Assembly (NCBI RefSeq): GCF_009931615.1
Contig: NZ_CP046620.1
Coordinates: 2,836,501-2,900,500, forward strand
Direction of reading: 5' to 3'
From: Algicella marina
GTDB lineage: Bacteria; Pseudomonadota; Alphaproteobacteria; Rhodobacterales; Rhodobacteraceae
Length of the DNA: 64,000 nucleotides
The notes beneath the pieces were generated by a model that saw nothing but the letters and a program-made list of their open reading frames with translations, ran no database searches and was not told where the DNA came from. The position numbers were made by a program, and so were the translations under genes. Shown here one piece after another: positions 31,707 through 40,191 of the stretch. Every line of letters starts with the position of its first letter. Positions within the stretch are counted from its first letter, which is position 1.

Positions 31707-33020
31707 ATGAAACGCAGACTTCTGCTTTCCACTGCCGTGCTGGGTGCGCTCTCCGCTGCCGGAACGTCTCAGGCCGCCGACCTCACTCTCTGCTGGGCCG
31801 CTTGGGATCCTGCCAACGCCCTTGTCGAACTCTCCAAGGAGTTCGAGGCGGAATCAGGCCACACGATGAGCTTCGAATTCGTGCCCTGGCCGAACTTCGC
31901 CGACCGTATGCTCAACGAACTCAACTCCGGTGGCCAGCTCTGCGACCTGCTGATCGGCGACAGTCAATGGATCGGCGGCGGCGCCGAGAATGGCCACTAC
32001 GTCAAGCTGAACGACTTCTTCGAGGCCGAGGGCATCAGCATGGACGATTTCGCCCCAGCGACGGTCTATGCCTACTCCACATGGCCGAAGGGCACGCCAA
32101 ACTACTACGCGCTGCCGGCCATGGGCGACGCCAACGCCTGGTTCTACCGCCGCGACTGGTTCGAGAACGAAGAGATCAAAGCAGCCTACAAGGAAGCCAC
32201 GGGCGACGACCTGCGCGAACCGCAGAGCCAAACGGAACTGCTTCAGATCGCCCAGTTCTTCCAGGGCCGCGAAATCGACGGTCAGACCCGCTACGGTGCC
32301 TCGATCTTTACCGAGCGTGGCTCCGAGGGCATCACCATGGGCGTCACCGGCGCACTCTACACATGGGGTTTCAAATATGAGAACGAGCCCGGCTCCTACG
32401 ACATGGAAGGCGCCGTCAACTCGCCGGAAGCCGTAGAGGCGCTGGAATTCTACAAGGAACTCTACGAGACTGCCACGCCTCCGGGCTATTCCGACAGTTA
32501 CATGGAACAGTCCCTCGACGCCTTCAAGTCCGGGCAGGTTGCTATGGCGATGAACTGGTTCGCCTTCTTCCCCGGTCTCTATGCCGATCCCAACACCGGC
32601 GGCGACAACATAGGCTTCTTCGTCAACCCGCCACAGAACCAGGCCGGTTCCACCCTCGGCGGGCAAGGCATCAGCGTCGTCTCCTATTCGGAAAACAGGG
32701 ATGCCGCGCTTGAATACATCAAGTGGTTTGCCCAACCGTCCGTGCAGGCCACGTGGTGGGAACTCGGCGGCTACTCGGCCCACAACTCCGTACTCAACGA
32801 TCCGGGCTTTGCCGACAGCGCACCGTTCGCGGGCGACTTCCTCGAAGCAATGAACGACGTGCAGGACTTCTGGCAGGAACCGGCCTATGCCGAACTGCTG
32901 CTGGCGATGCAGAAACGTGTGCATGACTATGTCGTCGCCGATCAGGGTACGGCCCAGGAAGCACTGGACAAGCTGATCGAGGACTGGACGGAAGTCTTCG
33001 AGGACGAAGGCAAGCTCTGA
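31707..33020 (+). CDS. Sugar/polyol ABC transporter solute-binding protein (SBP family 1)
   Basis: 437 residues with a signal peptide ending at about GTSQAAD (residue 24). The mature protein has the family-1 layout: FEAESGHTMSFEFVPWPNFADRMLNEL, LLIGDSQWIGG, ALPAMGDANAWFYRRDWF and a C-terminal hinge with AQPSVQATWWELGGYSA. It resembles the receptors of glycerol- and polyol-type importers. It is the first gene of a LacI-controlled operon and has a GGGAGGA ribosome site. Confidence 0.92.
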   Translation: MKRRLLLSTAVLGALSAAGTSQAADLTLCWAAWDPANALVELSKEFEAESGHTMSFEFVPWPNFADRMLNELNSGGQLCDLLIGDSQWIGGGAENGHYVKLNDFFEAEGISMDDFAPATVYAYSTWPKGTPNYYALPAMGDANAWFYRRDWFENEEIKAAYKEATGDDLREPQSQTELLQIAQFFQGREIDGQTRYGASIFTERGSEGITMGVTGALYTWGFKYENEPGSYDMEGAVNSPEAVEALEFYKELYETATPPGYSDSYMEQSLDAFKSGQVAMAMNWFAFFPGLYADPNTGGDNIGFFVNPPQNQAGSTLGGQGISVVSYSENRDAALEYIKWFAQPSVQATWWELGGYSAHNSVLNDPGFADSAPFAGDFLEAMNDVQDFWQEPAYAELLLAMQKRVHDYVVADQGTAQEALDKLIEDWTEVFEDEGKL

Positions 33021-33127
33021 GCACGCTCCACTGAACCCAACCCCGGCCGCATCACCTCCACCGGCCGGGGCAGACCCCAGACGCCCGTCCGGCGCCATCA
33101 GCCACCCGCGCCGCAGGAAGGACCACC

Positions 33128-34042
33128 ATGGCCACCCCCGTGAAACCAATAAGACGCGCCAAGGGGCTGTCGGACCGCGCGATCGCCTGGGTCTTCGTCG
33201 CTCCCTCCATCTTCCTCCTGCTCGCGGTCAATATCTTTCCGCTGATCTGGACGATCAATCTCAGTTTCACCGACTTCAAGGCCAACCGGAACCGCGATGT
33301 CGAGTACATCGGCCTGCGCAATTACGAGCGGATCCTGACCGACAGCGACACATGGCTGACGATGCAGGCCACGGCCCACTTCCTCTTCTGGACGATCTTC
33401 TTCCAGGTGCTTATCGGCTTCGCGCTCGCCTTCCTGATCAACAAGAAATTTCGCGGCAACGACCTGTGGACAACAATCATTGTCCTGCCGATGATGCTAT
33501 CTCCCGCCGTCGTGGGCAACTTCTGGACGTTCCTCTACCAGCCCCAGATCGGCCTGTTCAATTACATGGTCACCTTCTTCACCGGCGGCGATCCCTCTTC
33601 CTTCTCGATGATCGGCGAGGTGGCGCTGGCACCCTGGGCGATCGTCATCGTCGACACGTGGATGTGGACTCCCTTCGTCATGCTGATCTGCCTCGCCGGT
33701 CTGCGCTCGATCCCCGGCAGTATCTACGAGGCGGCAGAGTGTGACCGAGCCAGCAAATGGCGTCAGTTCTGGACAATCACCATCCCGATGGTCCTGCCCT
33801 TCCTCATGCTGGCGGTGCTGTTCCGAGGCATCGAGAATTTCAAGATGTTCGACCTCGTGGTCCAGCTCACCGGCGGCGGGCCTGGCTCAACCACCGAGGT
33901 CACATCCATCAACCTCAAGCGTGAAGCCTTCGAGAAATGGCGCACCGGCTACGCCTCCGCCTACGCCGTCATCCTCTTCGTCACCGTCTTCGGCCTCGCG
34001 TCGATCTACGTGAAGGCGCTGAACAAGGTGAAAGACAGATGA
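33128..34042 (+). CDS. ABC sugar transporter permease (MalF/UgpA type)
   Basis: 304 residues with six predicted membrane segments and the EAA loop IYEAAECDRASKWRQFWTITIP, which contacts the ATPase. It forms the inner-membrane channel with the next permease, whose ATG overlaps this stop codon by four bases. Confidence 0.93.
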   Translation: MATPVKPIRRAKGLSDRAIAWVFVAPSIFLLLAVNIFPLIWTINLSFTDFKANRNRDVEYIGLRNYERILTDSDTWLTMQATAHFLFWTIFFQVLIGFALAFLINKKFRGNDLWTTIIVLPMMLSPAVVGNFWTFLYQPQIGLFNYMVTFFTGGDPSSFSMIGEVALAPWAIVIVDTWMWTPFVMLICLAGLRSIPGSIYEAAECDRASKWRQFWTITIPMVLPFLMLAVLFRGIENFKMFDLVVQLTGGGPGSTTEVTSINLKREAFEKWRTGYASAYAVILFVTVFGLASIYVKALNKVKDR

Positions 34043-34977
34043 GCTTTTCCGTCACCGAACCCTCCAACAGCCAGAAATGGATCGCGGGCATCCTCGTCAT
34101 CGGTTACGCCCTCATCACCATCCTGCCGCTCATCTGGATCATCGCCACCGGTTTCAAGTCACCGTCCGACGCCATTGCTTATCCGCCCAAGGTGATCTTC
34201 GAGCCGACCCTGGAAGGCTACGTCAACCTCTTCACCACCCGCACCCGCGTGACAGACGAGACCCTCGCCGCCCTCGGTCCGCCGACCACATGGTACGATG
34301 CCATCGTCCGCCAGTATGACATGATCATCGCCGGGCCGTCGCGCTACGGAGAGCGCTTCCTGAACTCGGTGATCATCGGCTTCGGCTCAACCTTCCTGTC
34401 GGTATTCCTCGGCACCATCGCGGCCTATGCCTTCTCGCGCTTCCGCGTTCCCCTGAAGGACGACCTGCTGTTCTTCATCCTTTCCACCCGGATGATGCCA
34501 CCGATCGCCGTCGCAATCCCGATATTCCTGATGTTCCGCCAGCTTGGTCTCAACGATACCCACCTTGGCATGATCATGCTCTACACGGCCGTGAACCTGT
34601 CGCTGTCGGTCTGGTTGCTGAAAGGCTTCATCGACGAGATTCCGGTAGAATATGAAGAGGCGGCCCTGATCGACGGCTACACTCGCTTCCAGGCCTTCTA
34701 CAAGGTGGTGCTGCCCCAAGCCGCCACCGGCATCGCCTCCACCGCGATCTTCTGCCTGATCTTCGCGTGGAACGAATACGCCTTCGCCGTGCTGCTTACC
34801 TCCGGCACTGCTCAGACGGCACCGCCCTTCATCCCCACGATCATCGGCGTCGGCGGGCAGGACTGGCCCGCCGTCGCCGCCGGCGCCACACTCTTTCTCG
34901 TGCCGGTCATGGTTTTCACCATCCTGCTGCGCAAACACCTCCTGCGCGGCATCACCTTCGGAGCGGTGCGCAAATGA
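34039..34977 (+). CDS. ABC sugar transporter permease (MalG/UgpE type)
   Basis: 312 residues from ATG 34039. It has six membrane segments, a large first periplasmic loop (residues ~45-100), and the EAA motif EYEEAALIDGYTRFQAFYKVVLP. It partners the preceding permease in the importer. A 106-bp spacer with an inverted repeat follows before the next small gene. Confidence 0.93.
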   Translation: MSFSVTEPSNSQKWIAGILVIGYALITILPLIWIIATGFKSPSDAIAYPPKVIFEPTLEGYVNLFTTRTRVTDETLAALGPPTTWYDAIVRQYDMIIAGPSRYGERFLNSVIIGFGSTFLSVFLGTIAAYAFSRFRVPLKDDLLFFILSTRMMPPIAVAIPIFLMFRQLGLNDTHLGMIMLYTAVNLSLSVWLLKGFIDEIPVEYEEAALIDGYTRFQAFYKVVLPQAATGIASTAIFCLIFAWNEYAFAVLLTSGTAQTAPPFIPTIIGVGGQDWPAVAAGATLFLVPVMVFTILLRKHLLRGITFGAVRK

Positions 34978-34979
34978 CC

Positions 34980-35071
34980 TTCATCTTTCTCCAAATATCC
35001 AATCACACCGTCTGCCACGGCGAAGCGCTGAAGATTTCATGCCTCCGGCGGGGATATTTCCGGAAAAATGA
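34980..35071. repeat. Imperfect inverted repeat between the permease and the small membrane gene
   Basis: The arms TTCATCTTTCTCCAAATATC (34980-34999) and GATATTTCCGGAAAAATGA (35053-35071) are imperfect complements about 50 bp apart. I recall similar CTTTCTCCAAATATCC / GGCGGGGATATTT motifs as intergenic repeats in Rhodobacterales genomes. Within the operon they could form a long stem in the mRNA. Confidence 0.5.
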
Positions 35072-35083
35072 GAGGGCGGCGCC

Positions 35084-35272
35084 ATGAACGCCTTTCTCTC
35101 TGGCCTTCTGCACCTGCGCCGTGGCCCCTGGGAAATGGTCGCGACCATCCTCATCGCTCTCGGTGTGCTGATGCTGATGCAGCCCTTCCTGCTGATCGCC
35201 TACACCTATTCCTTCATCGTCACGCTGATCGGTACCGTGATGTTCATCATCGTCAGCCATTTCCCGGAGTAG
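35084..35272 (+). CDS. Small (62-residue) membrane protein of the ABC operon
   Basis: The frame starts at ATG 35084 after a GAGAGGG site, and its stop is three bases before the GTG start of the ATPase. After a short cytosolic start (MNAFLSGLLHLRRGPWEM) it has two hydrophobic segments (about 18-35 and 40-57) and ends in SHFPE. No family is recognisable. Its position between permease and ATPases recalls the small membrane protein (DUF2160/GlpU type) of rhizobial glycerol importers, but similarity is only positional. It may be an auxiliary transporter subunit. Confidence 0.75.
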   Translation: MNAFLSGLLHLRRGPWEMVATILIALGVLMLMQPFLLIAYTYSFIVTLIGTVMFIIVSHFPE

Positions 35273-35275
35273 CGC

Positions 35276-36373
35276 GTGGCCCAGATCATCATCCGTAACG
35301 TCCGCAAGGAATTCGGCTCCTTCACCGCTGTGCAATCCTCCAGTTTCACAGTCGAGGACGGCGAGTTCTTCATGCTGCTCGGCCCATCCGGCTGCGGCAA
35401 GACCACGACCTTGCGCATGATCGCGGGGCTGGAGCTGCCGACTTCCGGCGAGATCTTCATCGGCGGCGAGGAGGTCGGCCAGAAACCCGCCTCCGAGCGC
35501 GACATCGCCTTCGTCTTCCAGATGTTCGCGCTCTACCCGCACATGAATGTTCGCCGCAACATTTCCTACCCGCTGGTCAGCCAGGGCATGGGCAAGGCAG
35601 AGGTGCGCAAGCGCGTCGACGAGGTGGCGCGCATCCTCGGCATCGAAAGCATCATCGACCGGCCCGTCGGCGGCCTGTCGGGCGGCGACCGGCAGCGCGT
35701 AGCGCTGGGGCGTGCCATCGTGCGCGACCCCAAGTGCTTCCTGATGGACGAACCGCTCGGCGCGCTCGACGCCGAATTTCGCGAGCACATGGCCGAGGAG
35801 TTGCGTGCCCTGCACGACCGGATGGGCGCGACCACGATCTATGTCACCCACGACCAGCTCGAGGCCATGCAGATGGGCGACAAGATCGTCGTGATGAACC
35901 ACGGTGTGGTAGAGCAGTTTGGCACGCCGCAGGCGATCTACGACTGGCCTGCCACCATGTTCGTCGCCGATTTCATCGGCTCGCCGCCGATGAACTTCCT
36001 GCGTTTCGACGGCACCGCTGCCGAGGCCGCCACCAGCCTCACCTTGGGCGATGCCGCCATCGCGATGCCCGCGCTCCGCTCCGGCGCCTCGGGCAGCCTC
36101 GCCCTCGGCGTCAGGCCAGAGCATGTGCATCTGTCCGACGCCGCGCCCTACAAGGGCCGGATCATTGCTACCGAGTATCTCGGCACCACCCAGATCGTCA
36201 CTTTCGACACCGCCAACGGCGAACTCAAGGCGCGCATCCCTTCGGGCGCTCACGCCAATGTGGGCGAAACCACAGGCCTGGATTTCGACGCCCGCACGCT
36301 CACGGTGTTCGACGTGAAGTCCGGCAGCGCCCTGCGCTCCGCCGGCAATGAGGGAGTGCTCGCTCATGGCTGA
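35276..36373 (+). CDS. ABC transporter ATPase 1 (UgpC/MalK type)
   Basis: 365 residues with a GTG start at 35276. It carries Walker A GPSGCGKTT, the signature LSGGDRQR, Walker B KCFLMDEP, the H-loop YVTHD and a C-terminal OB-type regulatory domain (LGVRPEHVHL). It powers the polyol/ketose importer. Unusually, a second full ATPase follows with an 8-bp overlap, as in glycerol-type importers that use an ATPase heterodimer. Confidence 0.94.
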   Translation: MAQIIIRNVRKEFGSFTAVQSSSFTVEDGEFFMLLGPSGCGKTTTLRMIAGLELPTSGEIFIGGEEVGQKPASERDIAFVFQMFALYPHMNVRRNISYPLVSQGMGKAEVRKRVDEVARILGIESIIDRPVGGLSGGDRQRVALGRAIVRDPKCFLMDEPLGALDAEFREHMAEELRALHDRMGATTIYVTHDQLEAMQMGDKIVVMNHGVVEQFGTPQAIYDWPATMFVADFIGSPPMNFLRFDGTAAEAATSLTLGDAAIAMPALRSGASGSLALGVRPEHVHLSDAAPYKGRIIATEYLGTTQIVTFDTANGELKARIPSGAHANVGETTGLDFDARTLTVFDVKSGSALRSAGNEGVLAHG

Positions 36374-37373
36374 AGTCACCCTGAACGGCATCACCAAGCG
36401 CTTCGGTGCCGACACGGCACTCGACGACGTGACCATGACGATCCCTGACGGCGCCTTCGTAGTGCTGCTCGGCCCCACCGGTGCCGGCAAAACCACGACC
36501 TTGCGCATGGTATCCGGCCTCGACCGGCCCGACAGCGGCTCCATCACCATCGGCGACGAGGATGTGAAGACGCTGACGCCGGCGGAGCGCAACGTCGCCA
36601 TGGTGTTTCAGCAGTACTCCCTCTACCCGCACCTCACGGTCCGCCAGAACCTCGAGTTCCCGTTGAAGTCTCCGCTTCTGCGCACACCGAAGGCGGAGAT
36701 CGACGCCAAGGTCGTGCGTGTCGCCGAAACACTGCAGATCTCCCACAAGCTCGACAACAAGGCTACCCAGCTTTCGGGCGGCGAAATGCAGCGCGTCTCC
36801 ATAGGCCGGGCGCTGGTACGCAACCCTGCGATCTTCCTGATGGACGAGCCGCTGTCGTCGCTCGACGCCAAGTTGCGCGCCGACCTGCGCATCGAGCTGA
36901 AATCCATACAGGCCAACACGGGCGCCACGTTGCTCTACGTCACCCACGACCAGATCGAGGCGATGACGATGGCCACCCATGTCGGCGTGCTTGATCATGG
37001 CCGCCTCGTTCAGTTCGGCTCGCCGCGTGAACTCTACGAGGACCCGGTCTCGATCTACGCCGCCTCCCGCCTCGGCCAGCCGCGCATCAACATCCTGCCT
37101 GCCGACATCTTCGGTGCGGCGCCAGCGGGCGCCACCCGCATCGGCCTGCGCCCCGAGCATATCATCCAGGGAGAAGGGCAGGAGGCGCGCGTCGTGCGCG
37201 TCGAACATCTCGGTGACCAGACGCGCCTTCACCTAATGTTCCGGGAGCATCCGATCGTCACCGTCTCGGATGCCCACACCACCCTGAACGAGGGCGATGC
37301 CCTCAGCATCCGCCCCGAGAGTGCCTACTATTTTGACGCCGCCGGCAACCGCATCCGTGTGAGGACCCAATGA
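36366..37373 (+). CDS. ABC transporter ATPase 2 (UgpC/MalK type)
   Basis: 335 residues from ATG 36366. It has Walker A GPTGAGKTT, the signature LSGGEMQR, Walker B IFLMDEP and H-loop YVTHD, followed by a TOBE region (GLRPEHI). It is clearly diverged from ATPase 1, not a recent duplicate, which supports a heterodimeric NBD pair. Its stop overlaps the kinase ATG by four bases. Confidence 0.94.
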   Translation: MAEVTLNGITKRFGADTALDDVTMTIPDGAFVVLLGPTGAGKTTTLRMVSGLDRPDSGSITIGDEDVKTLTPAERNVAMVFQQYSLYPHLTVRQNLEFPLKSPLLRTPKAEIDAKVVRVAETLQISHKLDNKATQLSGGEMQRVSIGRALVRNPAIFLMDEPLSSLDAKLRADLRIELKSIQANTGATLLYVTHDQIEAMTMATHVGVLDHGRLVQFGSPRELYEDPVSIYAASRLGQPRINILPADIFGAAPAGATRIGLRPEHIIQGEGQEARVVRVEHLGDQTRLHLMFREHPIVTVSDAHTTLNEGDALSIRPESAYYFDAAGNRIRVRTQ

Positions 37374-38989
37374 CCCAGTTCATCAACGCCAGGGAAAACA
37401 TCGTCACCGAAGCCATCGACGGCCTGCTGATGACCAGCGGCGGCACCTTGGAACGGCTGGACGGCTACCCGCATATCCGCGTGGTCACCCGTACCGGCTG
37501 GGACAGGTCGCGCGTCGCTCTCGTGTCCGGCGGCGGTTCGGGGCATGAGCCAGCTCACGCCGGTTTCGTCGGCGAGGGCATGCTGACCGCTGCGGTTTGC
37601 GGCGACATCTTCGCCTCACCCTCGGTCGACGCGGTACTGGCCGGTATCCTCGCCGTCACCGGCCCTGCCGGCTGCCTGTTGATCGTCAAGAACTACACGG
37701 GCGACCGGTTGAACTTCGGTCTCGCCGCCGAACGCGCCCGGGCCTTCGGCCTCTCCGTCAGCATGGTCATCGTTGATGATGATATCGCCCTGCCGGATCT
37801 GCCGCAGGCCCGCGGCGTCGCCGGCACGCTCTTCGTCCACAAGATCGCGGGGGCCCTCGCCGAACAAGGCGCCGACCTCGCCACCGTCACCGAGGCCGCG
37901 ACGCGCGTGATCGAGGGGACGAAGTCGATCGGCATGTCACTCGATACCTGCACCGTCCCCGGTGCCGCCAAGGAAGACCGCATTCCCGCCGGCAAGGCCG
38001 AACTCGGCCTCGGCATTCATGGCGAGGCCGGGGTGGAGCAGATTCCCTTCGAAAGCGCAGCCCAGGCACTCGGGGAAGCCACGAAGAAACTGGCCGCCAC
38101 CATGGACGACGCCCCGCATGTCGTTCTGCTCAACAACCTCGGTGGCACCACAGTGCTCGAGATGAGCCTGCTCGCACAGGAACTCGCCAACTCCGCCCTC
38201 GCCCCACGGCTTGCCCATATCGTTGGTCCAGCGTCGATGATGACCTCGCTCGACATGCGCGGATTTTCCATCTCCGTCTGCCCGCTCTCGCCAGCGGATT
38301 TGGCACTTCTCGAATCACCGGTGCCGCTGCCCGCCTGGCCGGGCTGCCGGCCGCTATCCGCCGTCACCACCCGCGCCCTGCCCGACGGGCTGACACCGAT
38401 CAAGCCACTCGCGTCACCGCATCCGCAGACTGCTGCATTCCTCGTCAAGTGCTGCGACATCCTGATCGCCGCCGAGAAGGATTTGAACGCACTGGACGCC
38501 AAGTCCGGCGATGGTGACACCGGCTCAACCCTCGCCGGTGCGGCACGGGCGCTGAAAGATGCGATGGACAGGCTGCCGCTTGCGGATCACACCCAGCTTT
38601 ACCGCGCGATCGGTCAGGAACTCAGCCAGACGATGGGCGGTTCTTCCGGCGTCCTGCTTGCCATCTTCTTCGCCGCCGCAGGCGATGCCGCGGCCTCCGG
38701 CCAGAGCCTCGTCAACGCGATGCGTGCGGGGATGGCCCGAATGCAGGAAATCGGCGGCGCCCGACCGGGAGACCGGACAATGATCGACGCTCTCTCCCCT
38801 GCCCTCGACGCGCTCGAGCAGGGCATCCCCGCAGCCGCCGCCGCCGCCCGCGAGGGGGCCGAGCACACGGCCACACTGGAACGGGCACAGGCCGGGCGCG
38901 CCGCCTATGTGAACCCGGAGCAGTTACGCGGCCATGTCGATCCCGGGGCAGAAGCGATTGCCCGGCTGTTTGAGGGTCTGACCACCTGA
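37370..38989 (+). CDS. Fused dihydroxyacetone-kinase-family protein (DhaK-DhaL)
   Basis: 539 residues. The DhaK domain (1-330) has GGGSGHEP at 54-61 and the substrate-anchoring histidine in LGIHGEAG (about 217), which forms the hemiaminal with the keto group. The DhaL domain (about 350-539) has the ADP/metal loop SGDGDTGST near 385 and MGGSSGVLLAIFF. The fusion is the ATP-dependent type, not the PTS-dependent one. It phosphorylates dihydroxyacetone or a related ketose such as erythrulose. Being the last coupled gene of the ABC operon, it presumably traps the imported substrate. Confidence 0.92.
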   Translation: MTQFINARENIVTEAIDGLLMTSGGTLERLDGYPHIRVVTRTGWDRSRVALVSGGGSGHEPAHAGFVGEGMLTAAVCGDIFASPSVDAVLAGILAVTGPAGCLLIVKNYTGDRLNFGLAAERARAFGLSVSMVIVDDDIALPDLPQARGVAGTLFVHKIAGALAEQGADLATVTEAATRVIEGTKSIGMSLDTCTVPGAAKEDRIPAGKAELGLGIHGEAGVEQIPFESAAQALGEATKKLAATMDDAPHVVLLNNLGGTTVLEMSLLAQELANSALAPRLAHIVGPASMMTSLDMRGFSISVCPLSPADLALLESPVPLPAWPGCRPLSAVTTRALPDGLTPIKPLASPHPQTAAFLVKCCDILIAAEKDLNALDAKSGDGDTGSTLAGAARALKDAMDRLPLADHTQLYRAIGQELSQTMGGSSGVLLAIFFAAAGDAAASGQSLVNAMRAGMARMQEIGGARPGDRTMIDALSPALDALEQGIPAAAAAAREGAEHTATLERAQAGRAAYVNPEQLRGHVDPGAEAIARLFEGLTT

Positions 38990-39084
38990 AATCGCGCGAA
39001 AAGGCTCCGAAAACCGGCAGTTATGTAGCGTTTTCTTCCAGCCGGGCGAAACCCGCTTCCGCCTGCGCAAAAACCCATTGACCC

Positions 39085-39109
39085 CCCTCAGGCGTTCAGC
39101 CTTACTGAG
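39085..39109. promoter_or_regulatory. Inverted repeat over a possible promoter of the BMP transporter operon
   Basis: CCTCAG (39085-39090) and CTGAGG (39104-39109) are 13 bp apart, and a TTGACC/CTTACT promoter candidate (39077-39105) overlaps them. It could be an operator. Confidence 0.35.
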
Positions 39110-39173
39110 GCCACGTTGCCGCGCACCGGAAAAATCCGGGCCCGGCCCAAGGTTCACCAGTGGAGGTAAACAC

Positions 39174-40187
39174 ATGAACTTCGTCAAAACCCTCGTGGGG
39201 GCAGCCGCGTTGCTCGGCTCGGCCACCGCGGTTCTGGCCGACAGCCATTCCGAATTCAATCCCGCGGTCATCTTCGACCTCGGCGGCAAGTTCGACCGCT
39301 CCTTCAACCAGGCATCCTTCGAAGGCGCCTCCCGCTTCGCCGAGGAATTCGATGTCGAGTTCCGTGAATTCGAGATCCAGTCCGACGCCCAGCGCGAACA
39401 GGCGTTGCGCCGCTTCGCCGAACAGGGCAACAACCCGATTGTTGTCGCGGGCTTCGCCTATGGTTCCGCCATGGAAACCGTTGCCGCCGAATTTCCCGAC
39501 ACGAACTTCGCCATTATTGACATGGTCGTCGATCTGCCCAACGTCCGTTCCGTGGTGTTCAATGAACACGAGGGCTCCTACCTCGTTGGCATGATCGCCG
39601 CGATGAAATCGGAAACCGGCAAGGTCGGTTTCGTCGGCGGGATGGATATTCCGCTGATCCGCAAATTCGAGTGTGGATACATCGAGGGCGCAAAGGCCGC
39701 CAATCCGGAAATCGAGGTCCTGCGCAACATGACGGGCACCACCGGCGCGGCTTGGAACGATCCCGTGAAGGGCGGCGAACTGGCCAAGGGCCAGATCGAT
39801 GACGGGGCCGATGTCGTCTATCACGCCGCTGGCGGCACGGGCCGTGGCGTTCTACAGGCCGCGGCTGATGCCGGGGCCTACGGTATCGGCGTGGACAGCA
39901 ACCAGAACTACCTCCACCCCGGTTCCGTGCTCACATCCATGCTGAAGCGGGTGGACGTCGCCGTCTACAACGCCTTCAAGGATGCGAAGGAAGGCAACTT
40001 CTCTGCCGGCTTCTCCGTTCTCGGCCTCGCCGAAGATGGCGTTGGTTACGCAGTGGACGAGAACAACGAAGAACTGATCACCGACGAAATCTCCGCCGCG
40101 GTAGAAGATGCCAAGGCGAAGATCATCTCCGGCGAAATAGAAGTCCACGACTACATGTCTGACAACACCTGCCCCGCGGCAGGGTAA
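39174..40187 (+). CDS. BMP/PnrA-family nucleoside ABC transporter solute-binding protein
   Basis: 337 residues from ATG 39174 (Shine-Dalgarno GGAGGT). The signal peptide ends near AVLADSHS. The mature protein shows the family segments FDLGGKFDRSFNQASFEGA, FAIIDMVVDLPNVRSVVFNEHEGSYLVG and GVDSNQNYLHPGSVLTSMLKRVD. PnrA-type proteins bind purine nucleosides in the periplasm. The downstream purine nucleoside phosphorylase supports nucleoside as ligand. Confidence 0.94.
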   Translation: MNFVKTLVGAAALLGSATAVLADSHSEFNPAVIFDLGGKFDRSFNQASFEGASRFAEEFDVEFREFEIQSDAQREQALRRFAEQGNNPIVVAGFAYGSAMETVAAEFPDTNFAIIDMVVDLPNVRSVVFNEHEGSYLVGMIAAMKSETGKVGFVGGMDIPLIRKFECGYIEGAKAANPEIEVLRNMTGTTGAAWNDPVKGGELAKGQIDDGADVVYHAAGGTGRGVLQAAADAGAYGIGVDSNQNYLHPGSVLTSMLKRVDVAVYNAFKDAKEGNFSAGFSVLGLAEDGVGYAVDENNEELITDEISAAVEDAKAKIISGEIEVHDYMSDNTCPAAG

Positions 40188-40191
40188 CGCC

